From Agathobacter ruminis (GTDB taxonomy: Bacteria; Bacillota; Clostridia; Lachnospirales; Lachnospiraceae), in the NCBI RefSeq assembly GCF_002735305.1, contig NZ_PDYG01000056.1, forward strand, positions 1 to 58,719: a stretch of 58,719 bases of DNA. The letters run 5' to 3'. The position numbers and the translations under genes were made by a program. The notes beneath the pieces are model-generated. The model ran no database searches, was not told where the DNA came from, and worked only from the letters and a program-made list of their open reading frames with translations. Positions within the stretch are counted from its first letter, which is position 1. Each line of letters begins with the position of its first letter. Of this stretch, positions 7,993 to 17,465 are shown in pieces.

Positions 7993-9829
7993 GGTACATA
8001 TCTACATATGAATCATCGCAGGTGTACTCCAATGGAATCCCATATGCGCGCTCATAGATTTCCTTCCATGCACGTGCATTTTTTTCCATCATCTCCTGCG
8101 CATTGGCAGCTTTGTTTTTATTTTTGTCCGGATAAATCGGTGGAGCAATATGGATGCTGTAAGCCTGCACCGGCAGACCACCCTCGCCCGGAACATTGGT
8201 GTCCTCCATCGTGATAAACATCGGGATGATTGGGACATTGTTCTTGGCCGCAAAGGTAAAGCCGCCCTTCTTCAGCGGTTTCGGTTTGCGATAGTTCCAC
8301 CACATGCTCTGCTCCGGATAGATGAGAATCAGATGGCCGCGCTGCAAAATCTTGTCCACCGCTTTCATGAATTTCTTCATGGTGTCCTTGTTGGAACTGA
8401 GCGGAAGCGTGTTGCAGTTGCGCATCAAAAATCCGTAGAATCCCGGGAAGCTAGTGTAATTGCCTTCCTTGATGATGCGGAACAGTTTCTTTCGCAAAGG
8501 CAGTCCGCGCGGAATGGCTTTTTCATAAGCGATTTGCGCTGCAAATGAATCAAATGCATTGAAGTGGTTGCAAGTGATAATCGCACCACCGGTCACACTG
8601 CGGAAATTCTCGACACCGGTGATTTCCTTGATGACCAGCTGTTTTTTCTTAATCATGGTATTCATGAAGAAGCGTGCAATCTTAAATGCATAGCGTGTAC
8701 GAAGACGGTTCGTCATATTCCGGCGCAGGTAATCGACTTCGTTTGGCATCAATACGCGTGATGGCGGATCATCCTCAAGGTCTTCCACAAAGCGGCCTTC
8801 GCGCTCATACTGTTCCCGCTTTGCCACGATTTCCTGACGCGTTGTTGTATGACGGCTTTCATCCACGAAGCGGCGCAGATAGTTATCCTCATTTGCAATT
8901 TCATGAAGCGCGAGATTCTTCAAATTTTCTCCGGCCTGCTCCACTTTTTTGACATCTTCCTCATTGAAGCTCTTTTGCTCTTCTTTCAGGCTTTCATAGA
9001 CCGCCGTATCTTTTGCATATTTCCAGAATTCATCGCCGTAACGGCACTGCGCACTCTGCCATGGTTTGATGGCCAGATTGTAATGCACAAGCGCAATCGA
9101 ATCGGCAGGTCGCTCTGTCGGCTCCGGCATCTGGACATTCCATTTGGAATCAATCCAAAGGATGTGATCCTGACACAGAATATTCAGGTAGTCCTGATCC
9201 TGTGCTACGACAAACGAATAGGTATTCAATAATTCCACAAACTTATCTTTGATATGATTGCGGCGAAAAGCATCGCTGTTGATCAAAACCACACCGGCAT
9301 TGAAATATGCCGCGCGCGATACGCCGAGTACCTTTTCCACATACTCGCCGTAAATGTTGACATGTGCCACGAGATAATCCTGAATACCTCCGATATAATT
9401 GTCGCCCATCTCATAGCTGTAGAGATCCGCAATGTCACGATAGAGAATCGTATCACTGTCGATATAAAGCACTTTGTCAAATTCCGGGAACAATTCCGGA
9501 ATAAACATGCGATAGTAGGTTGTCAGAGAATAATAATCACGGACAGACAGCTGACTTTCCACACGCTTGAGTGCCTCTGACACATCACAAAATGTCACAG
9601 AGACATTGTCCGTCATCATCTGTTCCACCTTCATGATATTCTCCGCCGAAATATTGGTATGCAGCACATAGAGCAAATATTTGTTTTGCGGCGAAGCATG
9701 TGCAATCAGAGACTTCATTGTCACCATCATGTATTTGACATAATTATCATCGCAGGCAAAAAATACCGGAATCACAGGTCTTTTCACCTTTAAACGCTTT
9801 CTACTTTTCAAATTCAATTTCATGTTCAT
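7985..9829 (-). CDS. GT8 glycosyltransferase fused to PlsC-like acyltransferase
   Basis: A 614-residue two-domain protein. Residues 18-270 form a GT8 family domain, with the nucleotide-sugar/Mn-binding DSD at about 124-126, FNAGVVLIN near 178 and QDQDYLN near 211. Residues 390-600 form a PlsC/LPLAT domain with NHFNAFD (His422-x4-Asp427) and a YPEQS block near 510. The two are joined by a charged, probably helical linker. I chose the ATG at 9829 because AGGAAAGG lies before it; a longer frame to 9880 lacks such a site. It overlaps the upstream GT8 gene by 29 bp. The coupling suggests sequential glycosylation and acylation of one surface glycolipid or polymer (inference). Confidence 0.88.
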   Translation of the reverse strand: MNMKLNLKSRKRLKVKRPVIPVFFACDDNYVKYMMVTMKSLIAHASPQNKYLLYVLHTNISAENIMKVEQMMTDNVSVTFCDVSEALKRVESQLSVRDYYSLTTYYRMFIPELFPEFDKVLYIDSDTILYRDIADLYSYEMGDNYIGGIQDYLVAHVNIYGEYVEKVLGVSRAAYFNAGVVLINSDAFRRNHIKDKFVELLNTYSFVVAQDQDYLNILCQDHILWIDSKWNVQMPEPTERPADSIALVHYNLAIKPWQSAQCRYGDEFWKYAKDTAVYESLKEEQKSFNEEDVKKVEQAGENLKNLALHEIANEDNYLRRFVDESRHTTTRQEIVAKREQYEREGRFVEDLEDDPPSRVLMPNEVDYLRRNMTNRLRTRYAFKIARFFMNTMIKKKQLVIKEITGVENFRSVTGGAIITCNHFNAFDSFAAQIAYEKAIPRGLPLRKKLFRIIKEGNYTSFPGFYGFLMRNCNTLPLSSNKDTMKKFMKAVDKILQRGHLILIYPEQSMWWNYRKPKPLKKGGFTFAAKNNVPIIPMFITMEDTNVPGEGGLPVQAYSIHIAPPIYPDKNKNKAANAQEMMEKNARAWKEIYERAYGIPLEYTCDDSYVDMYLA

Positions 9830-10640
9830 ACTTACCTTTCCAATATAAATATTCGTAGAGAATATCATCGAATTGCGCATATCCGAACAATCTGTACATG
9901 CGGCTCAACTGCCATTGTTTCACATTCTCCGTGTGCGGATACGGCAGATAAAACAACCTCTTGGAAAAATGTCGCACAACCGTATGCTTATGCAGGAATT
10001 TCTGATCATTGAAATATTGCGGAAGCATTTTCTTTTTTGTTGTGCTCCGATAAATTGCATCCTGGTCCGCGAACAGCATCTTCTTCGTCTGGATTAGTTT
10101 GCGTGCTTTGACCAGCAAACCGGTCTGTCTGATCAGAGGAACATTAAACAGGATGACACCCGCATTGATATAATTCGGATGAATCAAAAACTTCCCGTAA
10201 TGGTCACGTGCTGCCGCATATTCGTAGCCCGACACATCCTGATTATAGAGCAGTGCAATATCCCGCTGAAACATGATATCCACATCCAGATACAGCATCT
10301 TGTCCGGAATATCCGGAATCATGTCCAGAAACAGACGAAGCAATGTATATGGCGAACAATAACACTGCTCGTTCGGACAGCTTGCGAATTCACGGTTGTA
10401 GATTTCGGTCACATCCAGCCGAATCACACGATTGTCCGGGTTATATTTTTTTGCAATCATATCAAGATAATCAATCCTCTGCTGACTGATTGCCACATAT
10501 TCCGGTTTCAGATGCGAGACATCCATTGTCATCACATAAAAGCAAAACGGTTCCGTCACCGCAGTCCGCTTTAATATGGACAACATGCAGGTCAAAACGC
10601 CATCAAAAACACGATCATTTCCTGAGAATAAAATATTCAT
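9801..10640 (-). CDS. GT8 family glycosyltransferase
   Basis: A 279-residue protein with the GT8 arrangement: an N-terminal NILFSGNDR strand, a DVD metal/nucleotide-sugar motif near residue 127 (KMLYLDVDIMF), INAGVILFN near 160 and ADQDAIY near 195. There is no signal peptide or transmembrane segment, so it is probably cytoplasmic or membrane-peripheral. It is the middle gene of the acyltransferase-GT8-fusion operon. GT8 enzymes are retaining galactosyl- or glucosyltransferases acting on lipopolysaccharide-like or glycolipid acceptors; the acceptor here is unknown. Confidence 0.88.
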   Translation of the reverse strand: MNILFSGNDRVFDGVLTCMLSILKRTAVTEPFCFYVMTMDVSHLKPEYVAISQQRIDYLDMIAKKYNPDNRVIRLDVTEIYNREFASCPNEQCYCSPYTLLRLFLDMIPDIPDKMLYLDVDIMFQRDIALLYNQDVSGYEYAAARDHYGKFLIHPNYINAGVILFNVPLIRQTGLLVKARKLIQTKKMLFADQDAIYRSTTKKKMLPQYFNDQKFLHKHTVVRHFSKRLFYLPYPHTENVKQWQLSRMYRLFGYAQFDDILYEYLYWKGKYEHEIEFEK

Positions 10641-10700
10641 GGTTTTTCATTTCCTTTACACATAGTTTAGAATACTACATCTAATAACATTTGTCACTAC

Positions 10701-11471
10701 CTATGCGTTAATTTTTTCATAATGGATATATTCCACGGTATTGTTTGTGCTCCGTTTCGTCATTGTCTCATAGACTCTGTCGCGCAGTTCCTGCTTTTGT
10801 CTGCCTCTCGGCAACGATTCGTCCGGATAAAACGGACCGTCCACATAGGTAACCATCCGCGGTCTTTTAAAAAACAATCGCTTCTGGTAGGTATTCGTCA
10901 AACAATATACCGGCTTGTGAAACAGAATCGGAAATTGAAAAGAATCTGCCACGAACGGACGAATCTTTGTATAATACGGCCAGATATGTGCCTCCGGATA
11001 AATCATAATGACTTTGTGGCGGTCACAGTGATGCTCCAGCGTCTTTAAAAAATTTTTAAAGGCGCCTTTGGTATCCGGCAATGGCAAAGCGCCAAGCGAC
11101 GGCGTCACTCTGCCCAGCACCGGCATGGAAACATTTGCCGGATGGACAATCACATAGACTGATCCCGTAAAATTTAACATGGTTGGAATAAATGCATCCG
11201 GAACCGGATTGGTATGATTCCCGTATAAGAAATAGCCTTCTTTACGAGCCGACTTCAGGATACTCCCATTGACGATTCGATGTCCGAATCCGATTTTCAT
11301 AATCATCCATGCAATCGGTTTGGCAAGCAGATGATACCACAAGCCTCTTCCGAGCGGGCGCAACCGGCCACCCTCATATCGATACTTTTCATCGATGAAC
11401 TTAGGGCTGATTTTTGCCTCGGAGAATTCTTCATGCAATTCATCTCTGTAGTAAATTACCTTTTTTTTCAT
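10701..11471 (-). CDS. PlsC-like lysophospholipid acyltransferase family protein
   Basis: A 256-residue protein with an LPLAT-type core: GNHTNPVPDAF near residue 84, a glycine/proline-rich GALPLP block near 131, and YPEAHIWPYY near 158. The catalytic box has five residues between His and Asp rather than the usual four, so either the Asp is displaced or another acid serves. It is the first gene of an operon with two GT8-containing proteins, pointing to acylation of a glycosylated lipid or polymer rather than housekeeping phosphatidate synthesis (inference). Confidence 0.78.
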   Translation of the reverse strand: MKKKVIYYRDELHEEFSEAKISPKFIDEKYRYEGGRLRPLGRGLWYHLLAKPIAWMIMKIGFGHRIVNGSILKSARKEGYFLYGNHTNPVPDAFIPTMLNFTGSVYVIVHPANVSMPVLGRVTPSLGALPLPDTKGAFKNFLKTLEHHCDRHKVIMIYPEAHIWPYYTKIRPFVADSFQFPILFHKPVYCLTNTYQKRLFFKRPRMVTYVDGPFYPDESLPRGRQKQELRDRVYETMTKRSTNNTVEYIHYEKINA

Positions 11472-11511
11472 AGCGTCACTATTTTATCATATTTCAAATT
11501 ATTTGGACAAC

Positions 11512-11545
11512 AAAAAAGAGGCCTGCAGAGCACTGCAGAACCCCT
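11512..11545 (-). terminator. Terminator of the chemoreceptor gene
   Basis: On the minus strand an imperfect stem (GGGGTTCTGCAG/CTGCAGGCCTC) is followed by a T6 tract. It separates the chemoreceptor from the acyltransferase operon. Confidence 0.75.
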
Positions 11546-11560
11546 TTCTCACTGTTTGAT

Positions 11561-13309
11561 TTATACAAGTGTTGTAAATGTGGCTGTTTCCTGCTTGAGG
11601 GTTCCCGCGATTTCGCTGTTGGAATCCATCTCGCTTGAAATCTTGCCGATGCCCTGCACCAGATCGTTGGTATTGACCGATGCGGAAGATACACCTGACG
11701 CACATTCTTCCACAACTGTTGCGATGTCCTGGATGGACTGTGTAATCTGACCCATACTGGTATGAATCTCTGCTGCGGAAGTCTTGAAGTTGTCAATAAT
11801 CTCATTGATGTATGCCGCATCATCGCTGTAGCGCTTGCCGGCTTCTTCGAATCCGTCATAATCCGGAAGGACATTGGAATTAATATAATCCACAATTTCA
11901 TTTGAGCTTGCAATCAGCTCATGCACAGCTTCCGTCACCATTCCGTTGATGTTCTGGATGTTGTTGGCTGCCTCACGGCTGGAATCGGCAAGCTGACGAA
12001 TCTCATCTGCTACTACCGCAAATCCCTTGCCGGCTTCTCCCGCACGGGCTGCTTCAATGGATGCATTGAGTGCGAGCAGGTTGGTCTGGCTCGAAATGCT
12101 AAGGATTTCATCGGTCAGGACATTTACCTGTTCCACGCTCTTGCTGTCCGCAATTGCTTTGCGAAGTGATTCAAGAATATGATTGATTGCATCACTTGCA
12201 TTTACCTTGTTCTCTGCTGCATGATTCATAACCTCAACCGCTCTGGAATGCATTTCTCCGGCATAATTCAAAAGTTCACCGGAAGCATCTGCCAGAGCAC
12301 CGACTGACGCATCGACTGCGACCGTCGTCTCATTGACATCCTGTGTGGTTGCGGAAACTTCTTCCATGGATGCCGACAACTCTTCCATAACTGCGGAAAT
12401 ATCTGTAGAGCTGCTGTTTGCAGTCTGTACACTGCCGACTACGATACCTACAATATCCTGCAGGCGTTCGGAGTTATCAGTGATCTTAATCATAATATTC
12501 TGTAAAGTCTCAATAAAGATATTGATTGACTTTCCAAGTCTTGCAATTTCATCTTTGCCGCGAATCGGAACACGCTTGGTTAAGTCACCCTGTCCCTCTT
12601 CGATTTCGCGAATCATTGTAGTCAGTGCCTTCTCCGTCCGCTCAATCGGCTTGATGATTTCGATGATAATACTGATAATTGCCAGAACGACAATCAGAAT
12701 TGTGATTCCCAAAACAGCGAATACAACGATGCGTGCTGTATGAAATGATGTATTCATTGTATTGGATGCAGCTGCAAGTTCATCCTGACTCTGTGCAATG
12801 ATGGTATCAAATGTTTCTGTCAGTGTTGCAGCCAGCGGATTGATCTGACTGGTCATCAAACGTGACGCATTCTTCACATCTCCGGTCGACATAGTTTCAA
12901 AAAACTTTGTCATATAAGTATTCATTGTTGTTGCATTTGCAAGGAATCCACCCATACTCTTTTGAGCTTCGTCTTCTCCGATTTCATCCTTGATGGAACC
13001 GTAAAGCAATTCAATCTGTTCGATAACGGCCTCGGCATCAGCCTTATAGGAATCAATCAGATATTTTACGGTCTCCGGGTTATCCGAATTTACGATTGCG
13101 GAATAACCGATGGTGCGCACATCCTTAAAGTAGACATTTGCCTGCAGTGCATATTGCACACGCTTGGCATAGACATCGATAGAATCGTCACCTGCTTTTT
13201 TGATTGTTTGCATCTGAAACATGCCTAAAAAACCGGTCAAGACACATAGAATTGCCAAAATAAAAACCGGAAGCAGTGTCTTCACACGCATGCTCATGTT
13301 TTTGAACAT
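11561..13309 (-). CDS. Methyl-accepting chemotaxis protein
   Basis: A 582-residue transmembrane chemoreceptor. TM1 is at about residues 10-30, followed by an extracytoplasmic four-helix-bundle-type sensor (about 31-190). TM2 is near 192-215, then come HAMP (about 216-270) and a signalling domain whose hairpin tip reads [20 protein letters not shown]. The flanking helices have the heptad pattern of methylation bundles. The ligand is unknown. It is monocistronic, with its own promoter and terminator. No other chemotaxis gene lies in the window. The ribosome site AGGAGGG lies upstream of the ATG. Confidence 0.95.
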   Translation of the reverse strand: MFKNMSMRVKTLLPVFILAILCVLTGFLGMFQMQTIKKAGDDSIDVYAKRVQYALQANVYFKDVRTIGYSAIVNSDNPETVKYLIDSYKADAEAVIEQIELLYGSIKDEIGEDEAQKSMGGFLANATTMNTYMTKFFETMSTGDVKNASRLMTSQINPLAATLTETFDTIIAQSQDELAAASNTMNTSFHTARIVVFAVLGITILIVVLAIISIIIEIIKPIERTEKALTTMIREIEEGQGDLTKRVPIRGKDEIARLGKSINIFIETLQNIMIKITDNSERLQDIVGIVVGSVQTANSSSTDISAVMEELSASMEEVSATTQDVNETTVAVDASVGALADASGELLNYAGEMHSRAVEVMNHAAENKVNASDAINHILESLRKAIADSKSVEQVNVLTDEILSISSQTNLLALNASIEAARAGEAGKGFAVVADEIRQLADSSREAANNIQNINGMVTEAVHELIASSNEIVDYINSNVLPDYDGFEEAGKRYSDDAAYINEIIDNFKTSAAEIHTSMGQITQSIQDIATVVEECASGVSSASVNTNDLVQGIGKISSEMDSNSEIAGTLKQETATFTTLV

Positions 13310-13384
13310 TAAATTTTACCCTCCTAGTACTTCAAAAGTGTTACATAAATATAGCATTTCCACTATGTTACATACAGCAAAGTA

Positions 13385-13413
13385 ATTATAGTACTTATTC
13401 TCCACCATGACAA
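13385..13413 (-). promoter_or_regulatory. Promoter of the chemoreceptor gene
   Basis: TTGTCA, 17 bp, TATAAT on the minus strand. The roughly 70-nt leader contains two direct copies of ATGTAACA (around 13340 and 13368), a possible regulator site. Confidence 0.7.
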
Positions 13414-13501
13414 GACAGGTATCTATTATTTATAAAAAAATGCGCAAAAAAAATCAAATTTTCTAACAATGGCTTCTTGTATTTCTCTTCTTATTTTGTT
13501 A

Positions 13502-13530
13502 TTGTTTGATTTGGTAGTAAAAACTATCGT
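13502..13530 (+). promoter_or_regulatory. Putative promoter of the nucleoside importer operon
   Basis: TTGTTT, 17 bp, TATCGT. The BMP lipoprotein ATG lies about 28 bp further on, behind an AAAAGGAG ribosome site. Confidence 0.5.
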
Positions 13531-13558
13531 ATGAAAGAGAAAAAGGAGAAACAACAAA

Positions 13559-14773
13559 ATGAAGAAATTAAAGAGATTTCTTGCACTTGCACTTGCTGCA
13601 ACCATGACATTCTCATTGGCAGCATGTGGTGGAAAGGATTCTGATTCCTCAAAGGGAAACAAGTCCGGCGTTAAGATTGGATTCATCACCTTACATGATG
13701 AGAACTCCACTTACGACAAGAACTTCCTTGATGCAGCAAAGGCTGCTTGCGAGGCAACCGGAGCAGAGGCCGTATTCAAGACCAATATCTCCGAAGGTGA
13801 AGACTGCTACGATGCAGCAGCAGATCTTGCCGATGGCGGATGCGATATCGTATTCGCAGACAGCTTTGGACATGAAGATTACATGATCAAGGCTGCAAAG
13901 GAATTCCCGGATGTTCAGTTCTGCCATGCAACAGGTACCAAGGCACATACCGAAAAGCTTGCAAACTATCACAACGCTTTCGCAACCATCTACGAAGGAC
14001 GCTATCTTGCAGGTGTGGTTGCCGGATTAAAGTTAAATGAAATGATCGACTCCGGAAAGATCACTGCTGACCAGGCAAAGATCGGTTATGTAGGCGCTTA
14101 CACCTATGCAGAAGTAATCTCTGGATATACCGCATTCTTCCTCGGCGCGCGTTCTATCTGTGAGAGCGCAACCATGGAAGTAACCTTCACCGGTTCATGG
14201 TATGATGAAACCGCTGAGAAGACTGCAGCACAGGCTTTGATTGATGACAAATGCGTATTGATTTCACAGCACGCAGACTCCATGGGAGCTCCTACCGCTT
14301 GTGAAAATGCAGGTATCCCGAATGTATCTTACAACGGTTCTACCGCAAGCGCTTGTCCTGAAACCTTCCTCGTATCTTCCAAGATCGACTGGGCACCATA
14401 CTTCGAATATATCATCGGACAGGTTGCCGACAAGAAGGATATCGATACCGACTGGACCGGAAATCTTTCTACCGGATCTGTAAAACTTTCTGAGTTTGGT
14501 AAGTCCGTAGCAGAAGGAACCGACAAGGTTGTTGCTGAGACTCAGGAGAAACTCGAGAGCGGCGATCTTCATGTATTCGAACTCGAACAGTTCACTGTTG
14601 GCGGAGCAAAGCTTGCCGACGATTACAAGGCAGATGTAGATACCGATGCTGATTATACCGCCGATACCGTTGTTGTAAAGGATGGCTATTATTCAGAATC
14701 AGAATTCCGTTCTGCACCATACTTCGATGTACAGATCGACGGAATCAAATTCTTGGGAGATCCTAAGTTCTAA
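13559..14773 (+). CDS. BMP family nucleoside-binding lipoprotein
   Basis: A 404-residue substrate-binding lipoprotein. It has a lipoprotein signal peptide with lipobox LAAC (Cys22), then a mature protein with the BMP/PnrA-type fold: KIGFITLHDENSTYDKN near the start, FADSFGHED, FATIYEGRYLAGVVAG, and a C-terminal YYSESEFRS. The family binds purine or other nucleosides for uptake. It is first of four genes (SBP, duplicated ATPase, two permeases). An intrinsic hairpin after it probably makes it more abundant than the membrane components. Confidence 0.92.
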   Translation: MKKLKRFLALALAATMTFSLAACGGKDSDSSKGNKSGVKIGFITLHDENSTYDKNFLDAAKAACEATGAEAVFKTNISEGEDCYDAAADLADGGCDIVFADSFGHEDYMIKAAKEFPDVQFCHATGTKAHTEKLANYHNAFATIYEGRYLAGVVAGLKLNEMIDSGKITADQAKIGYVGAYTYAEVISGYTAFFLGARSICESATMEVTFTGSWYDETAEKTAAQALIDDKCVLISQHADSMGAPTACENAGIPNVSYNGSTASACPETFLVSSKIDWAPYFEYIIGQVADKKDIDTDWTGNLSTGSVKLSEFGKSVAEGTDKVVAETQEKLESGDLHVFELEQFTVGGAKLADDYKADVDTDADYTADTVVVKDGYYSESEFRSAPYFDVQIDGIKFLGDPKF

Positions 14774-14794
14774 TATCGATTCGCTTGATTTTTC

Positions 14795-14823
14795 ATGGGC
14801 GGCACAAAGTGCCGCCCATTTTT
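14795..14823 (+). terminator. Intercistronic terminator/attenuator after the BMP gene
   Basis: ATGGGCGGCAC, AAA, GTGCCGCCCAT and a T-run. Partial readthrough would supply the downstream ATPase and permeases at lower levels. Confidence 0.8.
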
Positions 14824-14859
14824 CGCTTTTTATGAATCTACGATAAAGAGGTAAAAACA

Positions 14860-16386
14860 TTGAGTGAGAAAACCACTGCGGTGTCACTTCGTGACATCAA
14901 AAAGACATTCGGTCCTGTTGTGGCCAATGAAAATGTAACCCTTGATATTTACAAGGGTGAGATTCTTTCTCTTCTCGGCGAAAACGGAAGTGGAAAGACC
15001 ACATTGATGAACATGCTCTCCGGCATCTATCATCCGGATGAAGGACAGATTTTCATCAACGGAGAAGCGGTATCCATCCGTTCTCCTCATGACGCATTCA
15101 ATCTTGGAATCGGTATGGTTCATCAGCATTTCAAATTGATTGATGTCATGACTGCTGCCGAAAATATCATTCTCGGACTCGAAGGCAAATTAAATCTCAA
15201 AGAAGCAAAAGTGCGCATCAACGAAATCTGTGACAAATATGGCTTCGAGGTGGATCTTGACAAAAAGATTTATGACATGTCCGTCTCCGAAAAGCAGACT
15301 GTCGAGATCGTAAAGGTACTCTACCGCGGCGCACAGATTCTGATTCTCGATGAACCGACTGCCGTACTGACTCCTCAGGAGACGGAAAAATTATTTGCGG
15401 TTATGCGCAATATGAAATCCGACGGCAAGACCATCATTATCATCACGCACAAATTGCATGAGGTGGAAGCGATCTCCGACCGTGTGGCAATTTTGCGCAA
15501 AGGCGCATTCGTCGGTGAACTTGAAACCGCCAAAACCAACGCACAGGAAATGACCGATATGATGGTAGGTCGTTCCGTATCATTGAATATTGACCGTCCG
15601 GAGCCTGTAAACCCGACAGAGCGAATCAAAGTCGAAGGACTCAGCGTGCGGGATCAGGACGGTGTCTATAAATTGAAAGATGTATCCTTTACCGCAAGAA
15701 GCGGTGAAATTCTCGGAATCGCCGGCATCTCCGGATGCGGTCAGAAGGAATTGCTCGAGGCAATCGCCGGATTACAGCGTGTTGAGACAGGAAGTGTCTC
15801 CTATATTGCCCCGGATGGTTCCGTAGAAGAATTGATTGGCAAAAATCCTCGTGACATTGCCGAACTTGGAGTCTCTCTTTCATTCGTCCCGGAAGACCGT
15901 CTCGGAATGGGACTGGTCGGCAATATGGACCTGGCAGATAATATGATGCTTCGCTCCTTCCGCCATGGCAAATCACGCTTCTTTACCGATCGTAAAGCAC
16001 CGCGTAAGCTTGCCAAGACTGTCGTAAAAGAGCTCAAGGTTTCTACCCCAAGTATTGAGACTCCGGTTCGTCGTCTCTCCGGCGGAAATGTCCAAAAAGT
16101 ATTGGTAGGTCGAGAAATTGCATCCTCACCGACCGTATTGATGACAGCTTATGCAGTCCGCGGTCTGGATATCAATTCGTCCTATACCATTTATGATTTG
16201 ATTAATCAGCAAAAGAAAAACGGTGTCGCAGTCATCTTCGTCGGCGAGGATCTCGATGTGCTTTTGGAATTGTCCGATCGCATCCTGGTTCTCTGCGGCG
16301 GTGAAGTCAGCGGAATCATCGACGGACGCACTGCTGACAAGCAGACTGTCGGCATGATGATGACCAAGAAAGGAGGAGAAGCATAA
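14860..16386 (+). CDS. Nucleoside ABC transporter, duplicated ATP-binding protein
   Basis: A 508-residue protein with two ABC domains, as in NupO/YufO and RbsA-like importers. Domain 1 has Walker A GENGSGKTT (about residues 46-54) and Walker B ILILDEPTAVL. Domain 2 has a degenerate P-loop (GISGCGQKE near 291), signature LSGGNVQKVLVGRE and TAYAVRGLD where relatives have QPTRGLD. The start is a TTG preceded by AGAGG. The stop overlaps the next ATG (TAATG), so translation is coupled. It energises nucleoside import with the two following permeases. Confidence 0.93.
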   Translation: MSEKTTAVSLRDIKKTFGPVVANENVTLDIYKGEILSLLGENGSGKTTLMNMLSGIYHPDEGQIFINGEAVSIRSPHDAFNLGIGMVHQHFKLIDVMTAAENIILGLEGKLNLKEAKVRINEICDKYGFEVDLDKKIYDMSVSEKQTVEIVKVLYRGAQILILDEPTAVLTPQETEKLFAVMRNMKSDGKTIIIITHKLHEVEAISDRVAILRKGAFVGELETAKTNAQEMTDMMVGRSVSLNIDRPEPVNPTERIKVEGLSVRDQDGVYKLKDVSFTARSGEILGIAGISGCGQKELLEAIAGLQRVETGSVSYIAPDGSVEELIGKNPRDIAELGVSLSFVPEDRLGMGLVGNMDLADNMMLRSFRHGKSRFFTDRKAPRKLAKTVVKELKVSTPSIETPVRRLSGGNVQKVLVGREIASSPTVLMTAYAVRGLDINSSYTIYDLINQQKKNGVAVIFVGEDLDVLLELSDRILVLCGGEVSGIIDGRTADKQTVGMMMTKKGGEA

Positions 16387-17462
16387 TGAAATTTCATATT
16401 TCGAAACGAGATGCCCTTCCTTGGCAAAAGTCGCTGTTTGTACATGTCGTTGCAATCCTGCTGGCAGTCGGCCTGATTGCAGTCCTTTGCATGACACTGA
16501 CCGGACAGGATCCGCTCTCTGTCTTTGAATCCATTTTTAGCGGTGCATTCGGTACCACCCGCCGCAGCTGGGTTACGCTTCAGGAACTGTCCATTATGCT
16601 GATTATTGCACTTGCACTCACACCTGCATTCAAGATGCAGTTTTGGAACATCGGTGGAGAAGGTCAGGTCCTGATCGGATCGCTCACCGCCGCATCTTGC
16701 ATGATTACGCTCGGCGACAAACTTCCAAATGCAGCCGTAATCATCATTATGATTATCGCATCCATCGCTGCCGGTGCATTCTGGGGCTTTGTTCCTGCTT
16801 TGTTTAAAGCCTTGTGGAATACCAACGAAACACTTTCCACATTGATGATGAACTATATTGCAACACAGCTGGTGGCATTCTTTACGATTGTATGGGAAGT
16901 TCCAAAGGGCTCCGGTAAAATCGGTATCATCAACAGCGATACCATGGCCGGCTGGCTTCCTCAGATTGTCAATCAGCATTTTCTGCCGATTGTGGTTGCA
17001 TTGCTTTGCACCGCCAGTCTGTTTGTCTATTTGAAATATACCAAACACGGATATGAAATCACGGTTGTCGGCGAAAGCCAGAACACCGCGCGCTATGTCG
17101 GAATCAAGGTAGAAAAGGTTGTCATTCGTACGATGCTGCTCTCCGGCGGAATGTGCGGACTTGCCGGACTGCTTTTGACCGGCGGTATCAATCATACCGT
17201 TACCACCACCATTGCCGGCGGCATGGGCTTTACTGCGGTTATGGTTTCGTGGCTCGCCAAATTCAATCCGATCACAATGGTATTTACTTCCCTGCTCATC
17301 GTCTTTATGGACCGCGGTGCCTCGGAAGTGGCAACCAGTTGTGGATTAAATGAATCATTCTCCGATATCATGACCGGAATCATCCTGTTCTTTATCATCG
17401 GATGTGAATTCTTTATTCGATACAAAATCAATCGGACAAAGAAATCAGGAAAGGAGGCCTAA
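16386..17462 (+). CDS. Nucleoside ABC transporter permease 1
   Basis: A 358-residue membrane protein of the BPD_transp_2 family with about nine to ten hydrophobic segments. It has the family motif NIGGEGQVLIGS near residue 92 and FKALWNTNETLSTLMMNY near 140, which lies in the ATPase-contact region. It starts inside the ATPase stop codon and forms a heterodimer with the next gene product. Confidence 0.93.
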   Translation: MKFHISKRDALPWQKSLFVHVVAILLAVGLIAVLCMTLTGQDPLSVFESIFSGAFGTTRRSWVTLQELSIMLIIALALTPAFKMQFWNIGGEGQVLIGSLTAASCMITLGDKLPNAAVIIIMIIASIAAGAFWGFVPALFKALWNTNETLSTLMMNYIATQLVAFFTIVWEVPKGSGKIGIINSDTMAGWLPQIVNQHFLPIVVALLCTASLFVYLKYTKHGYEITVVGESQNTARYVGIKVEKVVIRTMLLSGGMCGLAGLLLTGGINHTVTTTIAGGMGFTAVMVSWLAKFNPITMVFTSLLIVFMDRGASEVATSCGLNESFSDIMTGIILFFIIGCEFFIRYKINRTKKSGKEA

Positions 17463-17465
17463 GCG

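Noticed and set aside
13310-13558. Riboswitch before the nucleoside importer operon
   Set aside because: No purine-type or other known aptamer core is visible; only two promoters and two short ATGTAACA repeats.
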